From an uncultured Acholeplasmatales bacterium (GTDB lineage Bacteria > Bacillota_I > Bacilli_A > Acholeplasmatales > Anaeroplasmataceae): a DNA stretch of 40,391 nucleotides. The position numbers and the translations under genes are program-made. Shown here piece by piece: positions 7,066 to 16,226 of this stretch. Positions within the stretch are counted from its first letter, which is position 1. Every line of letters starts with the position of its first letter. Below the pieces are notes generated by a model. That model was not told the origin of the DNA, did no database searches, and worked only from the letters and a program-made list of their open reading frames with translations. Location of the stretch: positions 1-40,391 of the forward strand of contig CALUXI010000014.1 in assembly GCA_944324705.1 (NCBI GenBank), given 5' to 3'.

Positions 7066-8196
7066 TTATTTATTAAACATTACTTTTTCAGAATTAAACA
7101 TCTTACCTAATATTACCGCAAATACTATTGAATAAACTATATTAGATACTATAGATATCACAACTCCAGCAATATTAATATCTAGTGCTAAAATACCAGA
7201 CATAGCTATAGCACTATTATAAACTGGTATAAAATAAATACCAAGATTATCAGTAGGGGCATTACCAAACATTGATAAAACTGCTACAATCATTACCAAA
7301 ATCATAATAGGTGTTGAATAAGCTGAGGCTTCTTTGACACTTTTAGCCATTGCACTACAAATACTATAAATACCAACAAAGAAAAATAAAACAGAAATAA
7401 TAATTAATAAAAGATATACATAATCTAATGCTGAATAAAATAACTGCATACTACCTGAATTAGTTAATTTAGGTAAAGATAAAATAGTTCCAATAAAACT
7501 TGATATACCTCCAACTAAGGAAATAATACTTAAACTAATAATTTTACCTATTGCTAAATCAGTTCTTTTTAGTGGCGTAACAAGTAGGGTTGCGATAGTT
7601 CCTCTATCTTTTTCACCAGCTATACTTTCTGGGGCTACTGACATAACACCAGTACATAAGAAAATCATTATTAAGAATGGTAATAACATAGAAATTATGC
7701 TTGAACTAATTTGTTCTTCACTTGCTAAATCATTAGGTGTATATGTAAATTTATAGTCAACAGGATCCACTTGTATACTATTTAAAAATCCTGTTGTAAA
7801 GCTATAAATTGTTTGTGATTCTGTTCTAGCTGAATTGTAATATAAATTAATACTAATAGGTGTTGTATCATTATTAAACTCGATAATTAAATCAGTATTT
7901 TCATTAGCTACTGCATCCTCAATTAATCCTAAGTCTGTAGCTTCTAATATTTCTACATTATATTCTGCTACTTTAAAAGCTTCCTCTAAACTACTAATAA
8001 TCGTTTCATCTTTATTAATAACATAAACTTGATACTTATAATCTTTACTAGTACTCATATTAGAGTTTATAGCAGGGCCTAAAAAACTATAAATTACATA
8101 AATTAAAATACCAGGAATTATCATTGCCCCTAACATTCTATAGTCCGTAAAGAAACGAGTTAATTCTTTTTTAATTATTGTTAATATATCTTTCAT
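7066..8196 (-). CDS. natB: ABC-2 type transporter permease (NatB-like)
   Basis: This 376-residue membrane subunit belongs to an ABC exporter. One transmembrane helix at about 22-42 is followed by an extracytoplasmic domain of about 120 residues. Five more helices follow (about 168-190, 213-235, 258-282, 290-310, 335-365). The P-E-S-I-A-G-E-K-D-R-G-T stretch at 187-198 is the typical coupling region of ABC2_membrane_3 permeases. Bacillus NatB, which with NatA pumps out sodium, has this layout, as do antibiotic and lipid exporters of the same family. The ATG overlaps the stop of the ATPase gene by four bases. Sodium as substrate is a guess from similarity of layout. Confidence 0.78.
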   Translation of the reverse strand: MKDILTIIKKELTRFFTDYRMLGAMIIPGILIYVIYSFLGPAINSNMSTSKDYKYQVYVINKDETIISSLEEAFKVAEYNVEILEATDLGLIEDAVANENTDLIIEFNNDTTPISINLYYNSARTESQTIYSFTTGFLNSIQVDPVDYKFTYTPNDLASEEQISSSIISMLLPFLIMIFLCTGVMSVAPESIAGEKDRGTIATLLVTPLKRTDLAIGKIISLSIISLVGGISSFIGTILSLPKLTNSGSMQLFYSALDYVYLLLIIISVLFFFVGIYSICSAMAKSVKEASAYSTPIMILVMIVAVLSMFGNAPTDNLGIYFIPVYNSAIAMSGILALDINIAGVVISIVSNIVYSIVFAVILGKMFNSEKVMFNK

Positions 8197-8969
8197 TGTT
8201 CTCCCTCCACAGTATCCTTATAAATATCAAAGAAAACATCTTCTAATTGTCTACCGTTACATATCTTTTTTACATCATCAGATACAACTAATTTACCATT
8301 TATGATGATACCAACTCTATCACACAATTTTTCTACAAGCGAAAAAATATGAGTAGATAAAATAATAGTTTTACCTTCATTCCTTAAATCAACTAAATAG
8401 TCAGTAACTACCTTAGCTGTTAAGACATCTAGACCATTAGTAGGTTCATCAAATATTACTATGCTAGGATCATGACATATCGCAATAACAATACTTACCT
8501 TTTGTTTCATACCTGTAGATAGATCTGCCACTTTTACTTCTTTAAATTCATTAATACCAAATTTACTAAATAATTCTTCTTTTCTTTTTTTAATAGTTTC
8601 TTCATCAATATTATGTAATCTGGCAAAAAAATCAAATAAATAATTTGGGGTAAAGAAATCTTCTAATTTTAATTCACTTGTTAAAAAACCTATTTTTTGT
8701 CTAACTTTATCTGGTTCTTTGACAATACTAAAACCATCTACTATTGCATCTCCATCTTCAGGTTTTATCAAAGTAGATAGCATTCTAAGTGTTGTAGTTT
8801 TACCAGCACCATTAGGCCCCAATAATCCATAAATTTCCCCTTTATGAACATTAAAACTAATATTATCTACTGCTACTTTAATATCATTATTAGTTTTTTC
8901 TAATTTCTTTTGTTTACGTGATAATTTAAAAGTTTTTCTTAAATTATTTACCACTAAAATATCTTCCAT
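8193..8969 (-). CDS. natA: ABC transporter ATP-binding protein (NatA-like)
   Basis: This 258-residue ATPase powers the permease encoded next to it. Walker A is G-P-N-G-A-G-K-T-T at 51-59. The ABC signature is L-S-T-G-M-K-Q-K near 150. Walker B is V-I-F-D-E-P-T-N-G-L-D near 170, and the H-loop is L-S-T-H-I-F near 205. I start at the ATG at 8969, nine bases after an AAAGGAG site. A TTG three codons earlier would sit inside the spacing. An extended -10 box lies just upstream, so this is the first gene of a natA-natB-phosphatase operon. Confidence 0.85.
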   Translation of the reverse strand: MEDILVVNNLRKTFKLSRKQKKLEKTNNDIKVAVDNISFNVHKGEIYGLLGPNGAGKTTTLRMLSTLIKPEDGDAIVDGFSIVKEPDKVRQKIGFLTSELKLEDFFTPNYLFDFFARLHNIDEETIKKRKEELFSKFGINEFKEVKVADLSTGMKQKVSIVIAICHDPSIVIFDEPTNGLDVLTAKVVTDYLVDLRNEGKTIILSTHIFSLVEKLCDRVGIIINGKLVVSDDVKKICNGRQLEDVFFDIYKDTVEGEQ

Positions 8970-8992
8970 TAGTTTCAACTCCTTTGCCTAAA

Positions 8993-9001
8993 ATTATAGC
9001 A
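8993..9001 (-). promoter_or_regulatory. Extended -10 promoter for the natAB operon
   Basis: TGCTATAAT on the minus strand (9001-8993) is an extended -10 element, 24 bases before the natA start. No good -35 hexamer lies at 17 bp. Confidence 0.55.
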
Positions 9002-9037
9002 AAATATGATATAAATAGCTACAAAAATCTAGTTAAT

Positions 9038-9062
9038 GAAAAAAGGTAGCTAAAAAGCCACC
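9038..9062 (-). terminator. Rho-independent terminator after the ferredoxin gene
   Basis: On the minus strand GGTGGCT and AGCTACC pair (7 bp, one G-T wobble) around a 4-base loop, followed by TTTTTTC. It lies 28 bases after the ferredoxin stop. Confidence 0.8.
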
Positions 9063-9089
9063 TAATTTAATATTATTTTTTGTTTAAAA

Positions 9090-9536
9090 TTAATCATTTT
9101 GTTCAATTTTTAATAATTCTTTAGCTATATCATTATTAATTTCTTTTAATAAATCATGAGTATTTTTACTTTGTGGTAACATATAACCTGATTCTCTAAA
9201 TAAGTCTTCATTTACTAAACGCATTGATTTATTAATAGCAACTAATAATTTAGATTTGTCATTACTTGCTATATTTTCTTCCCTAGCTTTATTTTTAGTT
9301 AAATTACGAGCTTTATTAACTAACTCATTATTATGAACTTGTTGTTTAGGGTAATTAACTGGAACTAAAGATATAGCCTTACTCGGACAAGCATCAGCAC
9401 AAGCTCCACAACCAATACATTTATCAACATCTATTATACTATTTTCTGTATCACTTGCTCCGGTAGGACAAACATATAAACATAAACAATCTTTTGTACA
9501 TAAGTTTAAATTACGAACTGCATACTTTTGTTTCAT
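9090..9536 (-). CDS. 4Fe-4S ferredoxin-domain protein
   Basis: This 148-residue protein has two iron-sulphur motifs in its first 51 residues. The second is canonical (C40-x2-C43-x2-C46-x3-C50-P). The first is spaced unusually as C13-x3-C17-x-C19-x3-C23-P. The rest, after P-V-N-Y-P near 60, is helical, charged and without Cys. It starts in a 4-base overlap (ATGA) with the rubredoxin-like gene, so the two are likely co-translated and are probably electron-transfer partners in oxygen or peroxide defence. Proteins of this kind paired with rubrerythrin-like genes occur in anaerobic Firmicutes, from memory. The role of the C-terminal half is unknown. Confidence 0.8.
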   Translation of the reverse strand: MKQKYAVRNLNLCTKDCLCLYVCPTGASDTENSIIDVDKCIGCGACADACPSKAISLVPVNYPKQQVHNNELVNKARNLTKNKAREENIASNDKSKLLVAINKSMRLVNEDLFRESGYMLPQSKNTHDLLKEINNDIAKELLKIEQND

Positions 9537-10162
9537 TTTAAGTCCTCCTTAATTTCTACAAATTTAAAGCTAGGAACTTTGCATACCGGACAAATATTAG
9601 GTAAATTATTACCAACATAAATAAATCCACAAATTGAACAGACATAAATTTTTTTATCTTCTAAAAAGCTTGGTCCTTCTTTTAAATAACGTTCTAACAA
9701 ATTCTTAGACATATTAGTTACTTTTTCACCCCAAGTTAGAGCTCTTAGAATACCTCTATCGCCCTTGTCTTTAGCTTCTGACATTAAACTAGGATAGTAT
9801 TTAGTCATATCCTCTTTTAAAAGTTCTAATAGGGCTATATTGTCCGTATTTTCTTTTTCAGCTTTGTTTGTAAAATAGTTCGCTAAATCATTAAAACCTT
9901 GTTGCCAAGCCGTTTTATATTGTTTTTCAGAACCTCTAGCTAAATTAGAAAATATAGCTGCTAACTCAAGATAACTAAATTCTTCCATATCATTAGCACT
10001 TTCTATTTCATTAATTTCCACAGTTTTTTCTTCTAAAGGTTCAAACAAATCTTTAGGTGCTCCACAAGCCGGACAAGCCCAATCATTTGCTAAATCTTTA
10101 AATAAAACTTTTTCTACATCTTCATCATAAATGTAGCCACATATTGTACATTTATACTTCAA
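9533..10162 (-). CDS. Rubredoxin / ferritin-like / rubredoxin fusion
   Basis: This protein of about 209 residues has an iron-binding rubredoxin domain at each end: C-T-I-C-G-Y-I-Y ... C-P-A-C-G-A-P at the N-terminus, and C-S-I-C-G-F-I-Y ... C-P-V-C-K-V-P at the C-terminus. The helical middle (about 60-165) is placed like the diiron domain of rubrerythrin, but I see no ExxH motif, so the diiron site may be lost. Rubrerythrins reduce peroxide with electrons from rubredoxin. I prefer the TTG at 10162 (giving M-K-Y-K-C-T-I-C, nine bases after AGGAGG). The ATG at 10171 sits only one base from that site. The neighbouring ferredoxin gene overlaps by four bases. Confidence 0.75.
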   Translation of the reverse strand: MKYKCTICGYIYDEDVEKVLFKDLANDWACPACGAPKDLFEPLEEKTVEINEIESANDMEEFSYLELAAIFSNLARGSEKQYKTAWQQGFNDLANYFTNKAEKENTDNIALLELLKEDMTKYYPSLMSEAKDKGDRGILRALTWGEKVTNMSKNLLERYLKEGPSFLEDKKIYVCSICGFIYVGNNLPNICPVCKVPSFKFVEIKEDLK

Positions 10163-10184
10163 ATTAATCATTCCTCCTGCTTAT

Positions 10185-10213
10185 ATTTTAATTTATAAAT
10201 TACTTATAAACAA
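10185..10213 (-). promoter_or_regulatory. Promoter of the rubredoxin-ferredoxin operon
   Basis: On the minus strand TTGTTT (10213-10208) and TAAAAT (10190-10185) are 17 bp apart, directly before the AGGAGG site of the rubredoxin gene. The untranslated leader would be very short. Confidence 0.6.
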
Positions 10214-10215
10214 GA

Positions 10216-10242
10216 AAAAAAGAAAAAAGGTTTAAAACCTTT
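10216..10242 (-). terminator. Probable terminator after purE
   Basis: AAAGGTTT and AAACCTTT (10242-10226) can form a short hairpin on the minus strand, followed by a T-rich tract. It begins at the purE stop codon. The stem is AT-rich, so it is weaker than the others in the window. Confidence 0.6.
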
Positions 10243-10708
10243 AATCTAAATTAGTATTTAAAACAGTTTCTGTTTGTTTATTTCTGAATTCTTCTAGTTT
10301 AGAAGCTATTTCTTTATTGTTGATAGCTAAGATAGAAATAGCACTTAAAGCTGCATTCTTAGCACCATTAATGGCTACCGTTAAAACCGGAACCCCAGCT
10401 GGCATTTGAACAATAGATAGTAAAGAATCCAAACCATTTAAAGCTCTTGATTTAACTGGGACCCCAATAACTGGTACAATCGTGTTAGCTGCAAGCATAC
10501 CAGGTAAATGAGCCGCACCACCAGCACCGGCAATTATAACCTCTATATTTCTAGTTTTAGCAGTTTTAGCATATTCAACTAATAAATCTGGAGTTCTATG
10601 AGCTGAAACAATTTTTTTCTCATAAGGAATTCCAAATTCTTCTAATACATTGCAAGCATCTTTCATTACTTCATAATCTGAGATAGAACCCATTACTACG
10701 CCAACCAT
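10241..10708 (-). CDS. purE: N5-carboxyaminoimidazole ribonucleotide mutase
   Basis: PurE class I moves the carboxyl group of N5-CAIR to carbon 4 to give CAIR in purine synthesis. The 155-residue length is typical. M-G-S-I-S-D near 6-11, S-A-H-R-T-P near 40-45 and [12 protein letters not shown] near 66-77 are the active-site motifs. No purK or other pur gene is in this window, but purE follows fhs and a P-loop gene in one operon, and fhs supplies the 10-formyl-folate used in the same pathway. It starts three bases after the preceding stop, with GAGGGG as ribosome binding site. Confidence 0.95.
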   Translation of the reverse strand: MVGVVMGSISDYEVMKDACNVLEEFGIPYEKKIVSAHRTPDLLVEYAKTAKTRNIEVIIAGAGGAAHLPGMLAANTIVPVIGVPVKSRALNGLDSLLSIVQMPAGVPVLTVAINGAKNAALSAISILAINNKEIASKLEEFRNKQTETVLNTNLD

Positions 10709-10711
10709 AAT

Positions 10712-12421
10712 TTACCCCTCTATTATATTTAATAAAATTTCTGCCATTTCTTTTGGTCCTTCTTGTTCATAACCAGGTAAAGCTAATCTAGTATACATTT
10801 GACCTACTAAAATATGATCTTTAAATAATTTATCAAACATAATATCTAAAATTTTTCTAGTTTCTGTCTCCATTTGTACAGGACCAAATGGGTTAGCAAA
10901 GAATGATTTAGTTAACCCAACTTCTCCAGTTGTTCCTTTAGCCATTCTAGCCCCAGCAATAAATACTTCTAAAGCTTCTTCTTTATTATTAAATACTTGT
11001 AATTCTTTCTTATCTTCATAATTATTAGCGTATAATACCATATCAACATCATATCCTCGCATAATTATTTGATAAGGAGTTACAGGAACAACTAAACGTG
11101 AATTTATTTTATCTGGATTTAAGAATATTGCTCTATCCATTTCTTTATATGCATAATCACTAGACATATCATCTAAACGCACAAAAGCTCCAATTTCTGT
11201 ACCATAGGCTTTAATATGTCCATCAACTATTTTAAATGTTCCCATATCATCAAAAATAGTAGTCATAGCTGTAATTTCATCACCAGCTACACTTGATAAT
11301 GCTTCTAAAGTTTCAGATTTACCTGCTCCACTATCACCAATAATTACAACATTTTTAGTGATACCATTTTTTAAAGAAATATTAACACAAGCACCATGAA
11401 TAGGTAAATGTCCTTCTTTAATCATTTTTGTATTATATAAAGTTAATAACATTTTCTTCATATAACCAAAATAATCAACATCATCACTTAGCGGAGCTAT
11501 ACCAACATAAATATTTTCTTTCTCATCATAATAATACGTAGATTCATTTTTTCCATATCCAAATAAATAAAGTAATTCCGGTTTTTTATTCTTAACAGTT
11601 GAAAGATCAGCTGCTTCAAATAAATTAGATAATGTTATACCATGAGTCATAAAATGTTTATGGAAATAAACATAAGCTAAAGCACTACCAACATAAATAG
11701 GGTAACATAAATAATCATTAACATTTAATTTTACATCATTTAAAGGATTAACCTTACTAATTGGGTATACCCCTGTCCTTTTATTCTTTTTAGTATAGGA
11801 AATAAATGGAGGTCTAATTAAAACAGATTCAATTTGAGGAATATCATTAAATATATTATAAAGAGAATCTTCTTTAGCCCAAGGATAATAATTAATTAAT
11901 AATGCCGCATTAATACCTGCTGGAAGTTGACGGTAAACTAAAAATTTATGACCAGCTATTTTTTCTGAAATAGAACGATATGTTTTTAAAATGACCTCAG
12001 TAAAAGTTTGATTAGTAGCCATAAAGATACCACTTTGTACACCACCTTCTACTTTCTTTGCCACAATATAACTATAACGTTCTAATTTACGCCAATAGTC
12101 ATAGAATTCTTCAACAAAGAAATATAAATTACCACGTTCTAACAAAACTCTTTCATATTTAGGGTTAATATGTTTAACTTCTTCATAATCAAAAGCATGA
12201 AGTAAACGGAACAAATCAACTAAATCTTCTAATGGATTAGATAATAATTCAATAATTTTAATAATATTAGTTTTATCATGTTTTTTAGAATGATTAATAA
12301 AACTATTTAAAATATTCTTAAAAGAATCACTATTTAAAACTTCTGTCACACTCTTACAATAAACTTCAGTAAAGTTCATTATAATCATTTTATCTGTTAA
12401 TTGATAACCATATTTTTTCAT
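10712..12421 (-). CDS. HPr kinase/PEPCK-superfamily P-loop protein
   Basis: This 569-residue cytoplasmic protein is of uncertain function. Its C-terminal half shows the nucleotide-binding pattern shared by HPr kinase and PEP carboxykinase: L-P-I-H-G at 339-343, P-loop G-D-S-G-A-G-K-S-E at 362-370, and F-D-D at 390-392 as metal-binding acids. The P-loop is closer to HPr kinase (G-D-S-G-x-G-K-S-E) than to ATP-PEPCK. The 340 residues before it are helical and unlike either enzyme, so this is neither a standard HprK (about 310 residues) nor PckA. It starts 11 bases after fhs with an AAGGGGG site, and purE follows three bases later. A kinase linked to C1 or purine metabolism is inferred from context only. 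Confidence 0.65.
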   Translation of the reverse strand: MKKYGYQLTDKMIIMNFTEVYCKSVTEVLNSDSFKNILNSFINHSKKHDKTNIIKIIELLSNPLEDLVDLFRLLHAFDYEEVKHINPKYERVLLERGNLYFFVEEFYDYWRKLERYSYIVAKKVEGGVQSGIFMATNQTFTEVILKTYRSISEKIAGHKFLVYRQLPAGINAALLINYYPWAKEDSLYNIFNDIPQIESVLIRPPFISYTKKNKRTGVYPISKVNPLNDVKLNVNDYLCYPIYVGSALAYVYFHKHFMTHGITLSNLFEAADLSTVKNKKPELLYLFGYGKNESTYYYDEKENIYVGIAPLSDDVDYFGYMKKMLLTLYNTKMIKEGHLPIHGACVNISLKNGITKNVVIIGDSGAGKSETLEALSSVAGDEITAMTTIFDDMGTFKIVDGHIKAYGTEIGAFVRLDDMSSDYAYKEMDRAIFLNPDKINSRLVVPVTPYQIIMRGYDVDMVLYANNYEDKKELQVFNNKEEALEVFIAGARMAKGTTGEVGLTKSFFANPFGPVQMETETRKILDIMFDKLFKDHILVGQMYTRLALPGYEQEGPKEMAEILLNIIEG

Positions 12422-12432
12422 GAAGAACCCCC

Positions 12433-14085
12433 TTAAAATAATCCTTTAATAGACCCATTATTTAAATCCATATTCATAGCTGCCGGTTCTTTTGGTAAAC
12501 CAGGCATACGCATTATTTCACCGCATAAACAAACGATGAAACCAGCCCCAACAGCGGGTAAAACATCTCTAATTTCTATGCCAAAATCACTAGGTGCCCC
12601 TAATAATTTAGGATTATCAGAAAAAGAATATTGAGTTTTAGCCATACATATAGGTAAATTTTGATATCCTAATTTAGTAAGTTTACTTAAATTATTTTTT
12701 GCTGTTTGTGAGAAATTCACTTCTTTAGCATGATATATTTCTTTACAAATTTTTGTAATTTTTTGTTTTAATGTTAAATCTAAATTATATAAATAATTAA
12801 ATTTATTTTCTTCTTCACAAGCTTTTAACACTTTATTTGCTAAATCAAGACCGCCATCGCTACCTTTACTAAATACTTCAGATAAAGAAATTTGATAATC
12901 ATTTTCTTTAGCAAATTCTTCTAAAGCTTGAATTTCTTCTTCACTATCACTAGCAAATTTATTAATAGCAATTACAAAAGGTAAATTAAATTTTTTAATA
13001 TTTTCACAATGTTGTTTTAAATTAGCTAGACCTAATTTTAAAGCTTCAACATTTGATTCTTTTAAGTCTTCCTTTAAAACCCCACCATGCATTTTTAAAG
13101 CTCTAATAGTAGCAACTACAACCACTGCATTTGGTTTTAAATTACCTACTCGACATTTAATATCAAAGAATTTTTCTGCCCCTAAATCAGCACCAAAACC
13201 AGCCTCAGTTACTACATAATCAGCCAAATTAAGTCCAATTTTAGTCGCAATCAAACTATTACAACCATGAGCTATATTAGCAAAAGGACCTCCATGAATA
13301 ATAGCCGGTGTATGTTCTAAAGTTTGAACTAAATTAGGCTTTAATGCGTCCTTCATTACTACACAAATAGCCCCAGCACAACCTAAATCTCTAACTGTTA
13401 CTGGCTTTTTATCATATGTATAAGCAACTAGCATATTATTGATTTTTTCTTTAAAATCTTCGCTATCTCTAGCTAAACATAAAATGGCCATAACTTCACT
13501 AGCTACTGTTATATCAAAATGATCTTCTCTAGGTATTCCATTAGTTGAACCACCTAAACCAATTACAATATTTCTTAAAGCTCTGTCATTCATATCAAGA
13601 ACTCTATGAATCATAATTCTAGTTGGATCAATTCCCAAACTATTACCTTGATAAATATGATTATCTATAATAGCACATATTAAATTATTTGCTGTTGTGA
13701 TAGCATGTAAGTCACCAGTAAAATGTAAGTTAATATCTTCCATCGGAATAACTTGGGCATAACCACCGCCACAAGCCCCGCCTTTAACTCCAAATACTGG
13801 ACCTAAACTTGGTTCTCTTAAACATACACAAGTTTTTTTGTTTAACTTGGTTAAAGCATCAGCCAAACCAATTGTAGTTGTAGATTTACCTTCACCTGCT
13901 GGTGTTGGTGATATAGCAGTCACTAAAATAAGTTTTCCTTTAGTTTCTTTATTTAATAAATCTAAACTTAATTTAGCTTTATCATTACCATAACACATTA
14001 ATAAATCTTCATTAATATCTAATTTTTTAGCAATATCTTTAATATTTAAAGCTTTAACACTTTGTGCAATCTCTAAATCTGTCAT
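12433..14085 (-). CDS. fhs: Formate-tetrahydrofolate ligase
   Basis: Fhs joins formate to tetrahydrofolate using ATP to give 10-formyl-THF, the one-carbon donor for purines and fMet-tRNA. The P-loop [11 protein letters not shown] near residues 58-68 and the [11 protein letters not shown] stretch are hallmarks. The 550-residue length from the ATG at 14085 is normal for the family. I chose this start because a GGGGGTG ribosome binding site lies seven bases before it. An ATG at 14106 lies upstream of that site. It is the first gene of an operon with the P-loop gene and purE. Confidence 0.96.
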   Translation of the reverse strand: MTDLEIAQSVKALNIKDIAKKLDINEDLLMCYGNDKAKLSLDLLNKETKGKLILVTAISPTPAGEGKSTTTIGLADALTKLNKKTCVCLREPSLGPVFGVKGGACGGGYAQVIPMEDINLHFTGDLHAITTANNLICAIIDNHIYQGNSLGIDPTRIMIHRVLDMNDRALRNIVIGLGGSTNGIPREDHFDITVASEVMAILCLARDSEDFKEKINNMLVAYTYDKKPVTVRDLGCAGAICVVMKDALKPNLVQTLEHTPAIIHGGPFANIAHGCNSLIATKIGLNLADYVVTEAGFGADLGAEKFFDIKCRVGNLKPNAVVVVATIRALKMHGGVLKEDLKESNVEALKLGLANLKQHCENIKKFNLPFVIAINKFASDSEEEIQALEEFAKENDYQISLSEVFSKGSDGGLDLANKVLKACEEENKFNYLYNLDLTLKQKITKICKEIYHAKEVNFSQTAKNNLSKLTKLGYQNLPICMAKTQYSFSDNPKLLGAPSDFGIEIRDVLPAVGAGFIVCLCGEIMRMPGLPKEPAAMNMDLNNGSIKGLF

Positions 14086-14114
14086 AACAGCACCCCCAAT
14101 AATCAATATAAGTT

Positions 14115-14143
14115 ATTTTAGCACAATTCGAGTTTTTTTTAAA
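14115..14143 (-). promoter_or_regulatory. Promoter of the fhs operon
   Basis: On the minus strand TTTAAA (14143-14138) and TAAAAT (14120-14115) are 17 bp apart, and the -10 box has the TG extension (TGCTAAAAT). It starts right after the terminator of the upstream lipoprotein gene. Confidence 0.6.
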
Positions 14144-14146
14144 GAT

Positions 14147-14178
14147 AAATAAAAAGATTGCCTAAAACTAGACAACCT
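14147..14178 (-). terminator. Rho-independent terminator of the lipoprotein gene
   Basis: On the minus strand AGGTTGTCTA (14178-14169) pairs with TAGGCAATCT (14164-14155), ten pairs with two G-T wobbles and a 4-base loop, followed by a T-rich tract. The stop codon at 14168 lies in the loop region. Confidence 0.85.
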
Positions 14179-14581
14179 CTTCTAATTCAGTTTCATATTC
14201 TTCTAAAGAATAACATTGGGCATTAGGTGAATCAATTTTATAAATATCATCTGTTTTTGAACAATAGAAATGATATATTTCTCCTATAATTAAATCACTA
14301 GTTCCTTTGACAGATATAGCATACCTAATAGTTACCTCATCACTTGTTTCACCTTTATAATTTTCTTTTATTTTTAATCTATAATAATCAAATTTATATG
14401 GTATACCATTTTGCATTTCAACTTTTGAATCTGTCTTTTCCTCTACTAAAGCCGTAAAATGATAGTCAGCAATTTCATTTAATTCTGTAATACTAGCACC
14501 ATCATAAATTGTTTCTACTAAATAAGAACAACTAGTTAATGATAATAATATTATACTTAAAAAAACAATAATTTTTTTCAT
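14168..14581 (-). CDS. Small lipoprotein of unknown function
   Basis: This 137-residue protein has a lipoprotein signal peptide, with lipobox L-T-S-C and the lipidated cysteine at residue 18. The rest is an acidic beta-rich domain with two further cysteines (near 107 and 122). I recognise no family. The ATG at 14581 has no ribosome binding site next to it. The nearest, GGAAGGAG, is at 14630-14623, over 40 bases upstream. The gene stands alone, with its own terminator downstream and a terminator upstream. Confidence 0.7.
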   Translation of the reverse strand: MKKIIVFLSIILLSLTSCSYLVETIYDGASITELNEIADYHFTALVEEKTDSKVEMQNGIPYKFDYYRLKIKENYKGETSDEVTIRYAISVKGTSDLIIGEIYHFYCSKTDDIYKIDSPNAQCYSLEEYETELEEVV

Positions 14582-14630
14582 GTTTTTAATAATATAATCA
14601 AATTGTACTTTTTAATTATATACTCCTTCC
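14578..14630 (-). promoter_or_regulatory. Distant ribosome binding site and possible 12-codon leader
   Basis: GGAAGGAG (14630-14623) is followed six bases later by an ATT codon at 14616. That opens a 12-codon frame whose TGA overlaps the lipoprotein ATG as ATGA (14581-14578). ATT starts are rare, so this is tentative. It would explain how a gene without its own ribosome binding site is translated. The rest of the 267-base gap (14582-14848) holds an inverted repeat, TTATG-N7-CATAA, near 14650-14666, and the terminator below. I found no confident promoter. Confidence 0.3.
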
Positions 14631-14778
14631 TAAAATTATTTTTATTGTTATGAGTACAACATAACTTTTATCTACTTCACCCCTTTTTAATCTAAATAAT
14701 CAATTGTTTTATATAAATGCCATATATCTATTTTTAGTATATATCACTTTTTAATTAATAACAATATTAATTTCATAA

Positions 14779-14828
14779 ATAAAACCCTATAAGTCTTTCC
14801 AATTTTACTTGGTCCAACTTATGGGGTT
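14779..14828 (-). terminator. Long hairpin terminator of the pseudouridine synthase gene
   Basis: On the minus strand AACCCCATAAGT (14828-14817) pairs with ACTTATAGGGTT (14794-14783) with one mismatch, and an inner TTGG/CCAA pair narrows the loop. A T-rich tract follows. Confidence 0.75.
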
Positions 14829-14848
14829 CACTATATAAACCTTAGATG

Positions 14849-15745
14849 TTATTTAAACAAAGTATAAAATGAACTAGGAATATTTGCAACAATACTAATT
14901 TCTTTATGATTATAGGGGTTAATAAATACTAATTTATTAGCATGTAATCCCAATCTTTTAAATGTTTCTTTATGACCATATTTTTCATCACCAATAATAG
15001 GATGACCTAAATGGGCTAATTGAACCCTAATTTGATTTTTCCTGCCTGTATCAATATTAATATCTAATAATGACATAGTTTTATTTTCTTTAATAACTTT
15101 ATAATTAGTAATAGCTAGTTGATCTTGTTTATTATTAGACACATAAACTAAATTATATTCATTATTTGCTAGATAATTTTTTAAAGTTCCTTCTTTTTTT
15201 TCTAAATGCCCTTCACAAATTGCTACATAACCCCGATACTTTACATACTTATTCCAATCTAATCTAAGTCTAGATTGCAATTTAGGATTGGTAGTAAAAA
15301 CTAAAACACCTGATGTTTCTTTATCTATTCTATGTATTACATATGGCCTTTTATTCTTAACTTTTAAATATTCAAATACTTGATTATAAGCTGTATCAAC
15401 TAGTTCTTTATCACTAGCTACAGCAAGTAATCCGGCTGGTTTATCTATAGCTATAAAATCTTCATCTTCATAAATAATATTAATTTTAGGTTTTTTCACT
15501 TTTATTTGTGCCTTTATACTATTTGATAAAACTGGATGTTTTGTAATACTAACCTCATCTTCATTAGCTAAAGGGAAATTAAATTGGCTTACTTGATTTC
15601 CATTAACTAATACTTGTTTATTACTTAATAAATGTTTAACATTATTTCTTGATGTATTTAATTTTTCTAATAAAAAAGTTAATAATTCTGTACTTCTTTT
15701 AACTTTAAATTTTTGTGTAATTATTAATTTATTTTCTTTGTTCAT
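14849..15745 (-). CDS. RluC/RluD-family pseudouridine synthase
   Basis: This 298-residue protein converts uridine to pseudouridine, most likely in 23S rRNA. An S4 RNA-binding domain lies at about 14-75. It is followed by the catalytic domain with I-D-K-P-A-G near 100-105 and the active-site motif H-R-I-D-K-E-T-S-G near 138-146, whose aspartate is the nucleophile. The L-G-H-P-I-x-G-D-x-K-Y-G motif comes near the C-terminus. I start at the ATG at 15745, close to an AGGGA site. A TTG nine codons earlier (15772) lacks one. The exact target uridine cannot be told, so I leave the symbol blank. Confidence 0.88.
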   Translation of the reverse strand: MNKENKLIITQKFKVKRSTELLTFLLEKLNTSRNNVKHLLSNKQVLVNGNQVSQFNFPLANEDEVSITKHPVLSNSIKAQIKVKKPKINIIYEDEDFIAIDKPAGLLAVASDKELVDTAYNQVFEYLKVKNKRPYVIHRIDKETSGVLVFTTNPKLQSRLRLDWNKYVKYRGYVAICEGHLEKKEGTLKNYLANNEYNLVYVSNNKQDQLAITNYKVIKENKTMSLLDINIDTGRKNQIRVQLAHLGHPIIGDEKYGHKETFKRLGLHANKLVFINPYNHKEISIVANIPSSFYTLFK

Positions 15746-15816
15746 GTTATCCCTACAATCTAATAATTTCAATTAATTATACTATAAATTATCGCATAAT
15801 AATAGAGTTTTAAACA

Positions 15817-15843
15817 AAAAGAAAAAGCTGCTAAATGCAGCTT
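15817..15843 (-). terminator. Terminator of the alpha (ribosomal) operon
   Basis: AAGCTGC (15843-15837) and GCAGCTT (15831-15825) form a 7-bp perfect stem on the minus strand with a 5-base loop, followed by TTTCTTTTTG. It lies just after the rplQ stop. Confidence 0.85.
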
Positions 15844-15850
15844 AATCATA

Positions 15851-16210
15851 TTATTCAACCCATTCAATAATAGCCATAGGAGCAGCGTCACCACGACGGA
15901 AACCTGTCTTGATAACTCTTGTATAGCCACCATTACGATTTGTAAATTTAGGTGCTATTTCATCAAATAATTTTTGAATAGCATATTTACCTTCATTATC
16001 TTTTTCAAAACGAATTAAAGTAGCAGCTTGTCTACGTGAATGTAATGTATTAGTTTTACCTAATGTTACCATTTTATCAGCTAATCTTTTTAATTCTTTA
16101 GCTTTAGTTTCAGTAGTTTCAATCTTACCATTTAAGATTAAATCTGTAATTAAATCACGAAGTAAAGCTTTTCTTTGTGAACTGCTACGACGTAGTCTAG
16201 AATAAGCCAT
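15851..16210 (-). CDS. rplQ: Large-subunit ribosomal protein L17
   Basis: L17 binds 23S rRNA near the exit-tunnel side of the 50S subunit. The 119-residue length is usual. It begins [18 protein letters not shown], the conserved N-terminal helix, though bacterial L17 more often starts with R-K-L-G-R. It ends with [11 protein letters not shown], the family's C-terminal strand. It is the last gene of the alpha operon, 16 bases after rpoA, with a good AGGAGG site, and a terminator follows directly. Confidence 0.96.
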   Translation of the reverse strand: MAYSRLRRSSSQRKALLRDLITDLILNGKIETTETKAKELKRLADKMVTLGKTNTLHSRRQAATLIRFEKDNEGKYAIQKLFDEIAPKFTNRNGGYTRVIKTGFRRGDAAPMAIIEWVE

Positions 16211-16226
16211 GTTGTATCCTCCTTAA

